From the NCBI GenBank assembly GCA_945862235.1, contig CAMAYU010000036.1, forward strand, positions 1-38,692: 38,692 nt of DNA, read 5' to 3'. Below are positions 1-8,157 of this stretch, piece after piece; positions within the stretch are counted from its first letter, which is position 1, and each line of letters starts with the position of its first letter. The translations under genes were made by a program, and so were the position numbers. The notes beneath the pieces were generated by a model, which did not search any database, was not told the DNA's origin, and worked only from the letters and a program-made list of their open reading frames with translations. The DNA comes from Schlesneria paludicola DSM 18645 (GTDB lineage: Bacteria; Planctomycetota; Planctomycetia; Planctomycetales; Planctomycetaceae).

Positions 1-188
1 TGCTCGGCAGAATCCAGAATGACATAGCACGCGCGCAGCAACCCCACTCCGCGTTCAAATCGCGCAAGTGACGACTCCAGCCCGAGTGAGCCATCCTCTA
101 AGTCGGCCACAATCATCTGCAGTTCCGTCAGTGACTCTTCAAACGACACGACCGTTGAGGGAATTTCTGCGGCTTTGCGTTTGGCCAC
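1..188 (-). CDS. xseB: Exodeoxyribonuclease VII small subunit, 5' part (runs off the window)
   Basis: Reads leftward from a GTG at 188 and leaves the window at base 1 after about 62 codons. The peptide contains 'SFEESLTELQMIVADLEDG', 'LGLESSLARFERGVGLLR' and 'CYVILDSAE', the helical-hairpin pattern of XseB (usual length 70-90 residues), so only the C-terminal end is missing. XseB forms multimers on the large subunit XseA, and the complex degrades single-stranded DNA in the cytoplasm. The GTG start is chosen because AAGGAGA lies 8-9 bases upstream and no better in-frame start follows. It is divergent from the hydrolase at 409. xseA is not visible; it may lie to the left. Confidence 0.86.
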   Translation of the reverse strand, partial: MAKRKAAEIPSTVVSFEESLTELQMIVADLEDGSLGLESSLARFERGVGLLRACYVILDSAE

Positions 189-305
189 GTTGGCGGTCTC
201 CTTATCTTTGCTCGGCCCAGTGTGGCCACGTCCCTGAAAATGCGTCCCATGTTCGGGCCGCACGGTATGTCGATGAGGTGCCTGTCGCAAGGCTATTGTC
301 GTCGG

Positions 306-334
306 TTGTTCCGCTGTCGGTGTGGCGCTAGAAT
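306..334 (+). promoter_or_regulatory. Predicted sigma70-like promoter of the MBL-fold gene
   Basis: TTGTTC (306-311), a 17-base spacer and TAGAAT (329-334). The open frame behind it could start at a GTG at 322, but that codon lies inside this promoter, which supports the ATG at 409. Inference from motif match and spacing only. Confidence 0.45.
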
Positions 335-408
335 CGGCCATCCGCGACCGTCACGTCCCCGCATCCATTCCCCGAAGGCCGCTTCGGCTACAACCCGAGA
401 GTCTCCGC

Positions 409-1200
409 ATGCTTCCCCGCCGAGAAGTTTTTCCGCACGTCATCGAAATGAATTACCAGGCGAGACAGCGACTGGGGTGTTCCGTCTATCTCGTCCATGA
501 TGCCGGGGAATGGCTGCTGATCGACATCGGTTTCGAGGATACGGCCGAAGAGATCATCGAGATGATTCGGCAGATGGACTTTGCCTTGGCGAATTGCAAG
601 TACCTCGTGGCGACTCACGCGGATGTCGATCACATTCAGGGCTTCAAACGTGCGAAGGAACTCCTGCCGAATGCGATGATGGTGGGACACCCCGAATGCA
701 AACGCCTGTTGGCAGAAGGGGACCGCGTCTTCACCTATGCCGAGATCGCCGCTCAGAACATCTCGATTGATCTACCGATCATCCACATCGAACAGACGAT
801 TACCGAGGGGGATTCACTCAAGCTGGGCGGGCTGTCTCTGGACGTATGGAACACGCCAGGACACACAGGCAGCCAGCTCGCATTTCGCCTGGGCGACCTG
901 CTGTTTTCGGGAGACAACATTTTCCGCGACGGTTGCGTCGGCAACATTGACGCGCATCACGGCTCGGACCTTCCTGCGTTCATCCAGTCGCTCGAACGCA
1001 TTCGTGACTGCGATGTGAAATGGTTGCTTCCCAGCCACGGCCCCATCTTTCGGAAGGATCGTGTTCAACTCCAAAAGACGATCGATCGGCTGACCGAGTA
1101 CCAGCACATGGCTGACTTTGGAACCTGCGCCGTCGATTGGCCGCTGCTCGATCAGTGGGAAGAGGAACTCGCGCGAGGCTTCGACCCGGACAAAGCGTGA
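409..1200 (+). CDS. Metallo-beta-lactamase-fold hydrolase
   Basis: 263 residues, cytoplasmic, no signal peptide. The metal-site motifs of the MBL fold appear in order: THADVDH (H70, D72, D74, H75), PGHTGS (H152), SGDN (D169) and PSHGP (H210). The classical HxHxDH motif reads HxDxDH here, so the second histidine is replaced by Asp. Such variants exist in MBL families and the remaining ligands are intact, so it is probably an active mono- or dinuclear metal hydrolase. The substrate cannot be told; glyoxalase II-like thioesters, lactones or phosphodiesters are all possible. The start at 409 is preferred to the GTG at 322, which lies within a predicted promoter. It is followed after 283 bases by ABC transporter genes on the same strand, with no evident functional link. 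Confidence 0.82.
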   Translation: MLPRREVFPHVIEMNYQARQRLGCSVYLVHDAGEWLLIDIGFEDTAEEIIEMIRQMDFALANCKYLVATHADVDHIQGFKRAKELLPNAMMVGHPECKRLLAEGDRVFTYAEIAAQNISIDLPIIHIEQTITEGDSLKLGGLSLDVWNTPGHTGSQLAFRLGDLLFSGDNIFRDGCVGNIDAHHGSDLPAFIQSLERIRDCDVKWLLPSHGPIFRKDRVQLQKTIDRLTEYQHMADFGTCAVDWPLLDQWEEELARGFDPDKA

Positions 1201-1483
1201 CGATGTCAAAGAGCGTCCTGAATAGATGATTCAAACGTCAGAATCGAATTCAGCAGGCTCGTCGGCGATCTCGCTTTCCAATGTTTCGGCTGTTCACGGC
1301 CGCGAATTTCGATTCGGTTTTCTTCGAGTGTCGCCCGCGATACAGTTCGGCCCGAAATCTGGCCGTTCGCCCAACGAACGGGCAAAAAGTGGCGTAGGCT
1401 GACCGCCCGATCCGGTGCGATCCGGCGTTTTCTTCGTGGTTGATGACTGGCTCTGAATGACTCCCTGCCGCTTCGAGGTTTGC

Positions 1484-2434
1484 ATGTCTTTCGCTCAGAA
1501 TTGGATGCCGTTGTTGTTGGCGGCTGATGAAGTTGTGCTTCGAGGAACGCCAGCACAGTGGTTATCCGTGGCGATTGCCGGACTGCTGCTACTGCTTGGG
1601 CTGATCACATTCGCCTACACGACGAAGGCGGGGATCATTGCCCGAGCCACCACGAAGGAAGCCGTTCGCCAGCCCGTTTTCTTGCTGTGCATGGCACTCG
1701 CGATGGTGGTCCTGATGGTCAACACGGTGCTGCCGTTCTTCTCACTCGGCGACGACGTGAAGATGTTGAAGGACTGCGGTCTCGCCACGATCTTGATTTC
1801 CGGATTGCTGATTGCGGTCTGGACGGCCAGCACCAGCGTGGCCGAGGAAATTGACGGCAAGACCGCAATGACGCTGTTGTCCAAACCGATCACGCGACGC
1901 CAGTTCGTCCTCGGCAAGTATATTGGGATCATTCAAACCGTGCTGTGGTACATGCTGCCGATCACGGTGCTGTTCCTCTACCTCGTCTACTTCAAAGTGG
2001 CTTACGACGCGAAAGAGGGGAGCAAGGATCTGCCCGAGTTTGCCGTTCGGATGGCTGAAGTCACGCAGGTCATTCCGGGATTGGTCCTGTTGTTCTTGGA
2101 AATCGCGGTGATGTCGGCGGTGAGCGTGGCGATCTCGACGCGGTTGCCAATGGTCGTGAACCTGACAAGCTGCTTTGCGATTTTCGTCGTCGGACATCTA
2201 ACGGGAATCCTCGTGCAGGCGGGTGTCATCCGCTTGGAATTCGTGCAGTTCATGGCGCGCCTGATTGCGACCGTCTTGCCGGGACTGGACCTGTTCAACA
2301 TCAGCGCGGCAGTGGCGACGGGTGATATGGTTCCGCCCGACTATCTGGCCTACTCGGCCCTGTACTGCGCCTGCTATTGCGCAGCTGCGATCTTGCTGGC
2401 GTTCATCCTGTTTGAAGAACGAGACCTCGCCTGA
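1484..2434 (+). CDS. ABC-2-type transporter permease
   Basis: 316 residues, strongly hydrophobic, with about six membrane segments. The motif '[20 protein letters not shown]' followed by 'FVLGKYIG', after the second to third segments, is typical of ABC-2/NosY-like permeases. These work with a separate cytoplasmic ATPase to move drugs, lipids or polymers, or to assemble metal centres. The ATG at 1484 has GAGG 6 bases upstream; an ATG at 1457 is possible and would add nine residues. No ATPase subunit of the usual kind is adjacent: the gene upstream is a hydrolase and the gene downstream is a fused permease-ATPase with degraded motifs. The cognate ATPase must be elsewhere, or the pairing is unusual. 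Confidence 0.8.
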   Translation: MSFAQNWMPLLLAADEVVLRGTPAQWLSVAIAGLLLLLGLITFAYTTKAGIIARATTKEAVRQPVFLLCMALAMVVLMVNTVLPFFSLGDDVKMLKDCGLATILISGLLIAVWTASTSVAEEIDGKTAMTLLSKPITRRQFVLGKYIGIIQTVLWYMLPITVLFLYLVYFKVAYDAKEGSKDLPEFAVRMAEVTQVIPGLVLLFLEIAVMSAVSVAISTRLPMVVNLTSCFAIFVVGHLTGILVQAGVIRLEFVQFMARLIATVLPGLDLFNISAAVATGDMVPPDYLAYSALYCACYCAAAILLAFILFEERDLA

Positions 2435-2575
2435 TCGTCGAAGTCAGCGTGCGCGAGGCGAGTTACGGACCGACGAGGCGTCTCGCCGAGATAACAGGCT
2501 GTACTTGGCACTCGCCGAACGGCGAATCGTGCCGGTCGGGTAAGCCGCGACGCTGGACGCAATCTGCGTGAACAC

Positions 2576-4726
2576 GTGTTGCCGGGATGCCGATGGCTGA
2601 CGGTGCCTCTGCCGTTTTTCGGCGGCTCGCGCACGGATGCCGATCCAGCACACTCTTTTGCATCGGCGGTCATCGTGGCGAACAGCGTCCCCAGCTCACT
2701 CGACAAGTTCTTCACTCAGCGCGATCTGTTTCGAGGCCGGTGCCGACAGGCTTGGCTCTGGTCCGTGTTGGCGACGCTTTTGCTGTTGCCACTCGTGGTA
2801 ACGATCGGTCTGTTCGCGGGGCTCCTCGTCGAACGAGGTCGCTTGGCAGTCGATCTTTCTCGCGATGAGTTGCCTCGATTCGTCGCAGTGACGGGGCTAT
2901 CCGTTGCGGTCGATGCCCAGGTATCCGCACGGGTTCAAGCTGCGGGAACTGATGCGGGAGGCGAACCCCAATCCAAGGCACCGGATGAGGCCGTTCGCGA
3001 AGACGCCACAATTCACTTCGTCAACACGGAGTCTGGCATCTTGCCCGCCGTCTGGCATTCGCGTGGTCACTGGTGGGGCGGAGCGTTGGCGTGGTGCTTC
3101 CGTCGGTTCGATTGGCTTGGATCGAACGTGTTGGCAACCATCGCGCTGCTGTTGGTGGGGACGATGTTGGCGACATGCCGCGCGGCGTGCCTCGCCCGCC
3201 ATCGCCGAGAATGTTCGCGAGCGGCATTAGAGGCGGTCGCGGGGCCTCGCAAAAATCTGCATCGACAAGTCTTGAGGCTCGGCCCTGAAGACTTGGACGG
3301 GTCCGGTCAAAGCCTCGCCTCGCAGTTGTTCTCAGGCGAATCGGAAGAGGTGCGCCGTGGACTGGCAACGTGGATCGAGCGGGAGACGCGTTGTCCCCTC
3401 GAATTGGCCTGCCTCGCGCTGATTGTGTTCTCGATTCAGCCGATGCTTGCCGCTCAAACCGTGTTGCTGTTGGGAGTGGTTTGGTACCTGCTCGATACCG
3501 ATCACCGTAATTCTGAAGGACAGCGATCGCTGGCAGCAGATCGTGCGGCGGGTGAGATGCGAACGCTCGTGGAAGGCTTTCGCACGGCCAGACTGGTGCG
3601 AGGATTGGGACTCGAACAGTCCGAACATGATCGCTTCTCACTCGACTTGCAGCGGTGCCATGAATTGGCCGAACAAGAGGACGTGGCAACGGAGTCCGTC
3701 CTCCATCCGAAGCCGTTAATCGTGGCGTTCTGTGGCCTGATCATCGGCTTCTTGTGTTATCTGTTTGCCTGCAAAGTGTTCGACTTCCAAGGCCAGTTGA
3801 TGTCTGCGACCGGCGGCATGTTTGTCGCTTCGATCGCATTTGCAATCCCATCCGTGAGAGCGATTCTTAACCGATTGACTCCACGCCATGTGGCGGCTCT
3901 CGCAGCGGAAAACATCCAGCGGCATCTCGAACAAATTCCTGCCGTCGGTCAGGCGGTCGGAGCCAAGTTTGTGCAGCCGCTCGGCACCACGCTCCACTTC
4001 GACGCGATCAAATATCGCACCACCGGAGGTCGCTTGCTGCTGGATGGACTCGACCTGAAACTCGCGGCGGGCCGAACGTACGCGCTCGTGTCGGCCGATC
4101 CGCTGGAAGCCCGCGCCTTGGTTTCGCTGCTGCCTCGGTTCATCGAGCCGCAGTCGGGACGAGTGTTCTTCGATGGCGAAGACATAGCGTGGGCGACACT
4201 CGAATCGCTGCGAGCGGAAACGGTTTTCGTGGGTGCGGACGATCCGCCACTCGCCGGGACGGTGCTGGACAATCTGCGCGGCGGCAACGGTGAATACACG
4301 CTGCAACAAGCGACCGACGCGGCGAAGACATCTCACGCGCACAACTTCATCGTCAAGTTGTTCAATGGTTACGAGACCGTCTTAGCGGGACATGGTGACT
4401 CGCTCGACGCGGGTCAACGATTCCGGCTGGCCTTAGCGCGAGCCGTCCTGCGCAATCCGGCCGTACTCATTATTGAAGAGCCTCGCGAAAATCTGGATGA
4501 GGACACGAAGTCGCTGTTGGCCGACGCATACGACCGCATCTGTCCCAACCGAACCGTACTCTTCCTGCCAGGACGGCTTTCAACGGTGAAGCGTTCGGAC
4601 GATGTCATTGTCTTGCACGAGGGGCGTGTCGCCGCAATCGGCCCGCAATCGCGACTCGTCAGTCACTCGACGATCTACCGGCATTGGGAGTACCTCAACT
4701 TCAACGAGTACCGCAGCCAAGAGTGA
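2576..4726 (+). CDS. ABC exporter-like protein with degenerate ATPase domain
   Basis: Up to 716 residues: about six membrane segments with a roughly 100-residue soluble insert after the first, then a C-terminal nucleotide-binding-like domain. Exporter (type IV, MsbA-like) architecture is clear, but the ATPase motifs are eroded. The Walker A position reads ALVSADPLEARAL with no GKS/GKT. The signature reads LDAGQRFRLALARA instead of LSGGQ. Walker B is IIEEP, keeping a carboxylate. The H-loop reads LPGRLSTV, with Gly for the switch His. It probably does not hydrolyse ATP alone and may be a regulatory half-transporter or a non-transport relic kept under selection. The frame is intact over 2.1 kb, so it is not a simple pseudogene. 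No ATG exists near the N-terminus; GTG at 2576 or GTG at 2675 (683 residues) are the candidates, and the shorter form may be right because the first 33 residues look non-native. Confidence 0.72.
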   Translation: MLPGCRWLTVPLPFFGGSRTDADPAHSFASAVIVANSVPSSLDKFFTQRDLFRGRCRQAWLWSVLATLLLLPLVVTIGLFAGLLVERGRLAVDLSRDELPRFVAVTGLSVAVDAQVSARVQAAGTDAGGEPQSKAPDEAVREDATIHFVNTESGILPAVWHSRGHWWGGALAWCFRRFDWLGSNVLATIALLLVGTMLATCRAACLARHRRECSRAALEAVAGPRKNLHRQVLRLGPEDLDGSGQSLASQLFSGESEEVRRGLATWIERETRCPLELACLALIVFSIQPMLAAQTVLLLGVVWYLLDTDHRNSEGQRSLAADRAAGEMRTLVEGFRTARLVRGLGLEQSEHDRFSLDLQRCHELAEQEDVATESVLHPKPLIVAFCGLIIGFLCYLFACKVFDFQGQLMSATGGMFVASIAFAIPSVRAILNRLTPRHVAALAAENIQRHLEQIPAVGQAVGAKFVQPLGTTLHFDAIKYRTTGGRLLLDGLDLKLAAGRTYALVSADPLEARALVSLLPRFIEPQSGRVFFDGEDIAWATLESLRAETVFVGADDPPLAGTVLDNLRGGNGEYTLQQATDAAKTSHAHNFIVKLFNGYETVLAGHGDSLDAGQRFRLALARAVLRNPAVLIIEEPRENLDEDTKSLLADAYDRICPNRTVLFLPGRLSTVKRSDDVIVLHEGRVAAIGPQSRLVSHSTIYRHWEYLNFNEYRSQE

Positions 4727-4785
4727 GGGGCGTCCATTGCTCGCATACCCCGTGGGCGTTGTCTTACACGACGATGCCTCGCCGA

Positions 4786-4848
4786 CACTCACCCGAAGCG
4801 TAAGCGCGGACTGGACGCACATCCTCGCTTACGCTTCGGATTAGTGTG
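4786..4848. repeat. Palindromic intergenic repeat, family A (copy 1)
   Basis: Inverted repeat with arms resembling ACCCGAAGCGTAAGCG and its complement (CGCTTACGCTTCGG), separated by a short spacer, between the ABC gene and the ROK gene. Four further copies occur at 13249, 14791, 16187 and 19636. Confidence 0.8.
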
Positions 4849-4930
4849 AAATGCGCCATCCTCACCTGCCTGCGGTAAAACGACCGAAGTGCTACTCGAT
4901 AACTCAGCGACACCATTGGAAATTCAACCC

Positions 4931-5887
4931 ATGTTTCTCGGCATTGAAATCGGCGGGACGAAGTTGCAATTGGGAGTCGGTCACGGCGACGGATCCGAGT
5001 TTGTGGCGTTCGAGCGACGGACGGTGGACATCGCGAGCGGGGCGGAAGGGATTCGCGAACAAATCCGAACGGTGGGTCGCGAGTTGATCGGGGCACATCA
5101 CATCGAGCGGATCGCCTACGGATTTGGCGGGCCGATTCTCGGAACGCGCGGCATCGTCCAGACCAGCCATCAGGTCAGCGGCTGGGACAATTTCCCCATC
5201 GTCGCTTGGACGCAGGACACGTTGGGCATCCCCACATTTCTAGGCAATGACTGCGACGTGGCCGCACTCGCGGAATCGTGCTTTGGTGGCGGACAAGATG
5301 CGCGGAGCCTGTTCTACACCACGATCGGCACGGGGATCGGTGGCGGTCTGGTGATCGACCGCAAGATTCATGGCACGGATCGACCGGCGGCGGCTGAGAT
5401 CGGTCATCTTCGTCCGGGTCTCGATGCGGTCTCGTCCTCTCAAACGGTTGAATCGGCGGCGGCCGGGCCGGGGATCGCGCAGGCCACGCGAGAGCGAGCG
5501 GCGCGACAACACGAACGCGAACCGAACTCGCCCGACGTTCTTGATCTGTTGGCACGATGCGGCGGCCGGCTGGAACAACTGGCAACGAAAGAGATCGGTG
5601 AGGCCGCCATCGCCGGGAACCAAATCGCTCGCGACGAATACGCTACCGCCGCGCGGGTCATCGGTTGGGGACTCGCTCAGGTCCTGACGATTGTGGCACC
5701 CGAAGTCATCGTCGTGGGCGGAGGAGTGTCACTCGTGGGCGAAGAGATCTTCTTCGCTCCGCTTCGAGCGGCTCTCAAACAGTACGCGTTTCCTCCGCTG
5801 GCGAACTCGTACCGATTGCTGCCCGCCGAACTGGGTGAAAGCGTCGTTGTCCACGGTGCGCTCGCACTGGCACGGTTGAGCGGTTAA
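4931..5887 (+). CDS. ROK-family sugar kinase-like protein (zinc cysteines absent)
   Basis: 318 residues. The N-terminal phosphate-binding motif GIEIGGTKLQLG, the central 'GNDCDVAALAESCFGGG' with 'GTGIGGGLV', and EIGHL (E156, H159) place it in the ROK/glucokinase family of ATP-dependent sugar kinases. Most ROK proteins then carry a CxCGxxGCxE zinc-binding motif; here the stretch reads 'GLDAVSSSQTVESAAAGPGI', keeping only the Glu. The His-Cys3 zinc site is therefore lost, although the catalytic-region Asp (GND) is present. There is no helix-turn-helix, so it is not a ROK repressor. The ATG at 4931 is chosen because the family motif starts four residues later; the in-frame TTG/GTG-type extension upstream has no family similarity. 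It is convergent with the next gene, the stop codons being only 10 bases apart. Confidence 0.85.
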   Translation: MFLGIEIGGTKLQLGVGHGDGSEFVAFERRTVDIASGAEGIREQIRTVGRELIGAHHIERIAYGFGGPILGTRGIVQTSHQVSGWDNFPIVAWTQDTLGIPTFLGNDCDVAALAESCFGGGQDARSLFYTTIGTGIGGGLVIDRKIHGTDRPAAAEIGHLRPGLDAVSSSQTVESAAAGPGIAQATRERAARQHEREPNSPDVLDLLARCGGRLEQLATKEIGEAAIAGNQIARDEYATAARVIGWGLAQVLTIVAPEVIVVGGGVSLVGEEIFFAPLRAALKQYAFPPLANSYRLLPAELGESVVVHGALALARLSG

Positions 5888-5897
5888 AGCCGTTCAA

Positions 5898-7760
5898 TCA
5901 GGCCGCTTTCCGGATGTCAGTAGCAGGTTCGGCCAACGTGGTTTCAGCAGCGGACACGTACTGAGCAACAACTCCCGCCAAAGCCTGCCGCGCTTCGAGC
6001 AGGCTGGCGTGGACCGCTTTTTCAAGCTGCGCGACGTGCATTTTTACGATGCCCGGTTGGATCGGTTCTCGCTCCGCGCAGAAAATCTTGTCGTGAACTT
6101 TCTTCGCGTGCTTCTCATTTCCGTAGAAGAGTTCCTCATACATCTTCTCGCCGGGACGCAGCCCCGTGAACGCGATCTCGATGTCGTCGGGATAACGCAG
6201 ACCACACAACGAGATCATGTCTTTCGCCAGATCGACGATCTTGACCGGCTCGCCCATGTCGAGGATCAGCACCTGGCCCGATTCGCCCACGGCACCGGCT
6301 TGAAGCACGAGCTGCACCGCTTCGGGAATCGTCATGAAAAATCGCGTCATGTCGGGGTGAGTGACCGTCAGCGGGCCACCTTCCAGAATCTGGCGACGGA
6401 ACGTCGGCACGACGCTGCCTGCCGAGTTGAGGACATTGCCAAACCGTACGGTAATGAACTGAGTCTTGGATTGAACGGCCACCGCCTGCAGGTATTTCTC
6501 GGCGACTAATTTTGTCGATCCCATAACACTCGTCGGGCGGACAGCCTTGTCGGTGGAAATCATGACGAACCGCTCGACGCCAAAACGATCGGCCAGATCA
6601 ACTGCCGACTTGGTGCCGAGTACATTGTTGCGAATCGCGATCTGCGCGTTGTGTTCCATCAGCGGCACATGCTTGTAAGCGGCGGCATGGAACATCAATT
6701 CGGGCAGATGCTGACCGAGCACGCGGCCCATCGTGACTTGATCATTGATGTCTGCGATCACGCAATGCAGCTCGATGCCGGTTGTGTCGAGCGACGCGAA
6801 CTCTTGTTCGATTTGAAACATTCCGAACTCAGAGTGATCGACGAGAATCAATTTTTCAGGCTTGAACCCGATGACTTGGCGGCACAATTCGGAGCCGATG
6901 CTTCCCGCCGCTCCCGTCACGAGAACCGTGCGATCCGTGATGTAACTTGCGATCCCTTCCATATCGAGTTGCGTCGGTTCGCGACGTAGCAGATCGGAAA
7001 TGGTCACGTCGCGGACGGTCAGTTTAACCCGTCCATCGACGATCTCATTCAGTGCGGGAATGACGTAGGCCTTGAGGCCCGCATCGACGCACAATTGGCA
7101 CAGATCACGAACGGTTGTCCCCGGCACGCTGCTCGGGATGAGCAGGTAGCCTGCGGAGTACTTTTGAGCGATGCGGGCCACTCCCTTGCGAATCGAAATC
7201 ACCGGCACGCCGCCAACCAGAGAACGGGCGGTTGTTCCCGCAGTATCGATCAGTCCGACGATCTTGAATTCCGGGACCGACACGCGAATCGAACGCAACA
7301 TGCCGATCGATGCCTTTTCAGCTCCGTAGATCAGCGCGAGCTTTTGTTTCGGCTGCTCGGCAGTGTCAATCCGCTCGATCCCCAACCGGATTGCCGATCG
7401 CAACACGGCTGTCGCAACGACCGTCGCCACAAAGTCGATCAGAATGATCGAACGGTGCAGATCGGGATCAACCGCGCTCAACGCGTTCAAGAGATAAATG
7501 GCTGATGAAGCCGCCAGTGAGACCGCCGCGACATAGACAACATCCGACAGTGACGTGTAACGATGTCGCCGCCGCCATTCTCGCGCCACGGCGAACAGGC
7601 TGAGCTTGATCGTCAGCACGATTGGCAGCCACGTCATGAACTCGACCAGTACGTCGCCAGTAATCTGGAGATCGAACCGCAGAGCAAACGCCACCACGAG
7701 GCTCGCGGTATAGAGGGCGACGTAAATCGGCAGAGCAAACAGCAACCGGTTGTACTTCAT
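5898..7760 (-). CDS. WbpM/CapD-type membrane nucleotide-sugar 4,6-dehydratase
   Basis: 620 residues. The N-terminus has about four membrane helices (residues 8-125), followed by a CoA-binding-like Rossmann domain (YGAEKASIGMLRSI) and a C-terminal extended SDR domain with the NAD motif VTGAAGSIGSE near residue 280. The catalytic stretch 'STDKAVRPTSVMGSTK' has Met in place of the SDR Tyr, the Ser-Met-Lys arrangement reported for the long WbpM homologues. These inner-membrane enzymes convert UDP-GlcNAc-type sugars to 4-keto-6-deoxy intermediates for surface polysaccharide or glycan synthesis. The ATG at 7760 begins MKYNRLLFALP just before the first helix and is preferred to an upstream TTG. No glycosyltransferase or other polysaccharide gene is adjacent, which is unusual because these genes normally sit in polysaccharide clusters. 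Confidence 0.88.
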   Translation of the reverse strand: MKYNRLLFALPIYVALYTASLVVAFALRFDLQITGDVLVEFMTWLPIVLTIKLSLFAVAREWRRRHRYTSLSDVVYVAAVSLAASSAIYLLNALSAVDPDLHRSIILIDFVATVVATAVLRSAIRLGIERIDTAEQPKQKLALIYGAEKASIGMLRSIRVSVPEFKIVGLIDTAGTTARSLVGGVPVISIRKGVARIAQKYSAGYLLIPSSVPGTTVRDLCQLCVDAGLKAYVIPALNEIVDGRVKLTVRDVTISDLLRREPTQLDMEGIASYITDRTVLVTGAAGSIGSELCRQVIGFKPEKLILVDHSEFGMFQIEQEFASLDTTGIELHCVIADINDQVTMGRVLGQHLPELMFHAAAYKHVPLMEHNAQIAIRNNVLGTKSAVDLADRFGVERFVMISTDKAVRPTSVMGSTKLVAEKYLQAVAVQSKTQFITVRFGNVLNSAGSVVPTFRRQILEGGPLTVTHPDMTRFFMTIPEAVQLVLQAGAVGESGQVLILDMGEPVKIVDLAKDMISLCGLRYPDDIEIAFTGLRPGEKMYEELFYGNEKHAKKVHDKIFCAEREPIQPGIVKMHVAQLEKAVHASLLEARQALAGVVAQYVSAAETTLAEPATDIRKAA

Positions 7761-8157
7761 TAGACAATTCTCATTGAGGGCGTCATGCCTGAGATTGTGG
7801 ACCAGCGACTTCCTGTCGCTGAATCGACTGAGCGAGCGATCAACCGATTGGCCCAACGCTTATGCCCGCAAAAACTCACCCTACGAGCCATCACGTTGAG
7901 CGAGTTGAGAGTCGATGGAGCTTGAACCAATCAGATGTGAGCCTCACCCAAGTGGAAGCGGATGGGTCTGTAACTGATCCCTGAAAGAGTGTCCAGATCA
8001 GTCACAACAGCACCAGAGACGCGACAAAAACAGGGATATTGGAAGGCCGCAACCGTCAGGCGATGGCTGCTTGATCGCGTCGCAATAACCGTTGACTTAA
8101 CGGCTCAAGACAAGTCTCGAACATCCCGTTATGGCCTTCGCGCTTCACCATACTTCA
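7761..8157. other. 397-base gene-free stretch between two minus-strand genes
   Basis: No open frame with family features is seen on either strand. It holds an imperfect hairpin at 7973-8002 (arms ACTGATC/GATCAGT) and must contain the promoter of the dehydratase at 7760 and any terminator of the gene at 8158, but no convincing -35/-10 pair was found. A short repeat remnant (CTCACCCTACG, near 7876) resembles one arm of the repeat at 16878. Confidence 0.5.

Noticed and set aside
1363-1381. Hairpin CCGTTCG/CGAACGG considered as a terminator of the MBL gene
   Set aside because: It has only a 7-base stem and no T-run on the plus strand; it is also about 160 bases after the stop codon.
3021-3689. 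222-codon minus-strand frame in the ABC gene
   Set aside because: Arg/Pro/Ser-rich with no domain; lies opposite a frame with clear membrane helices.
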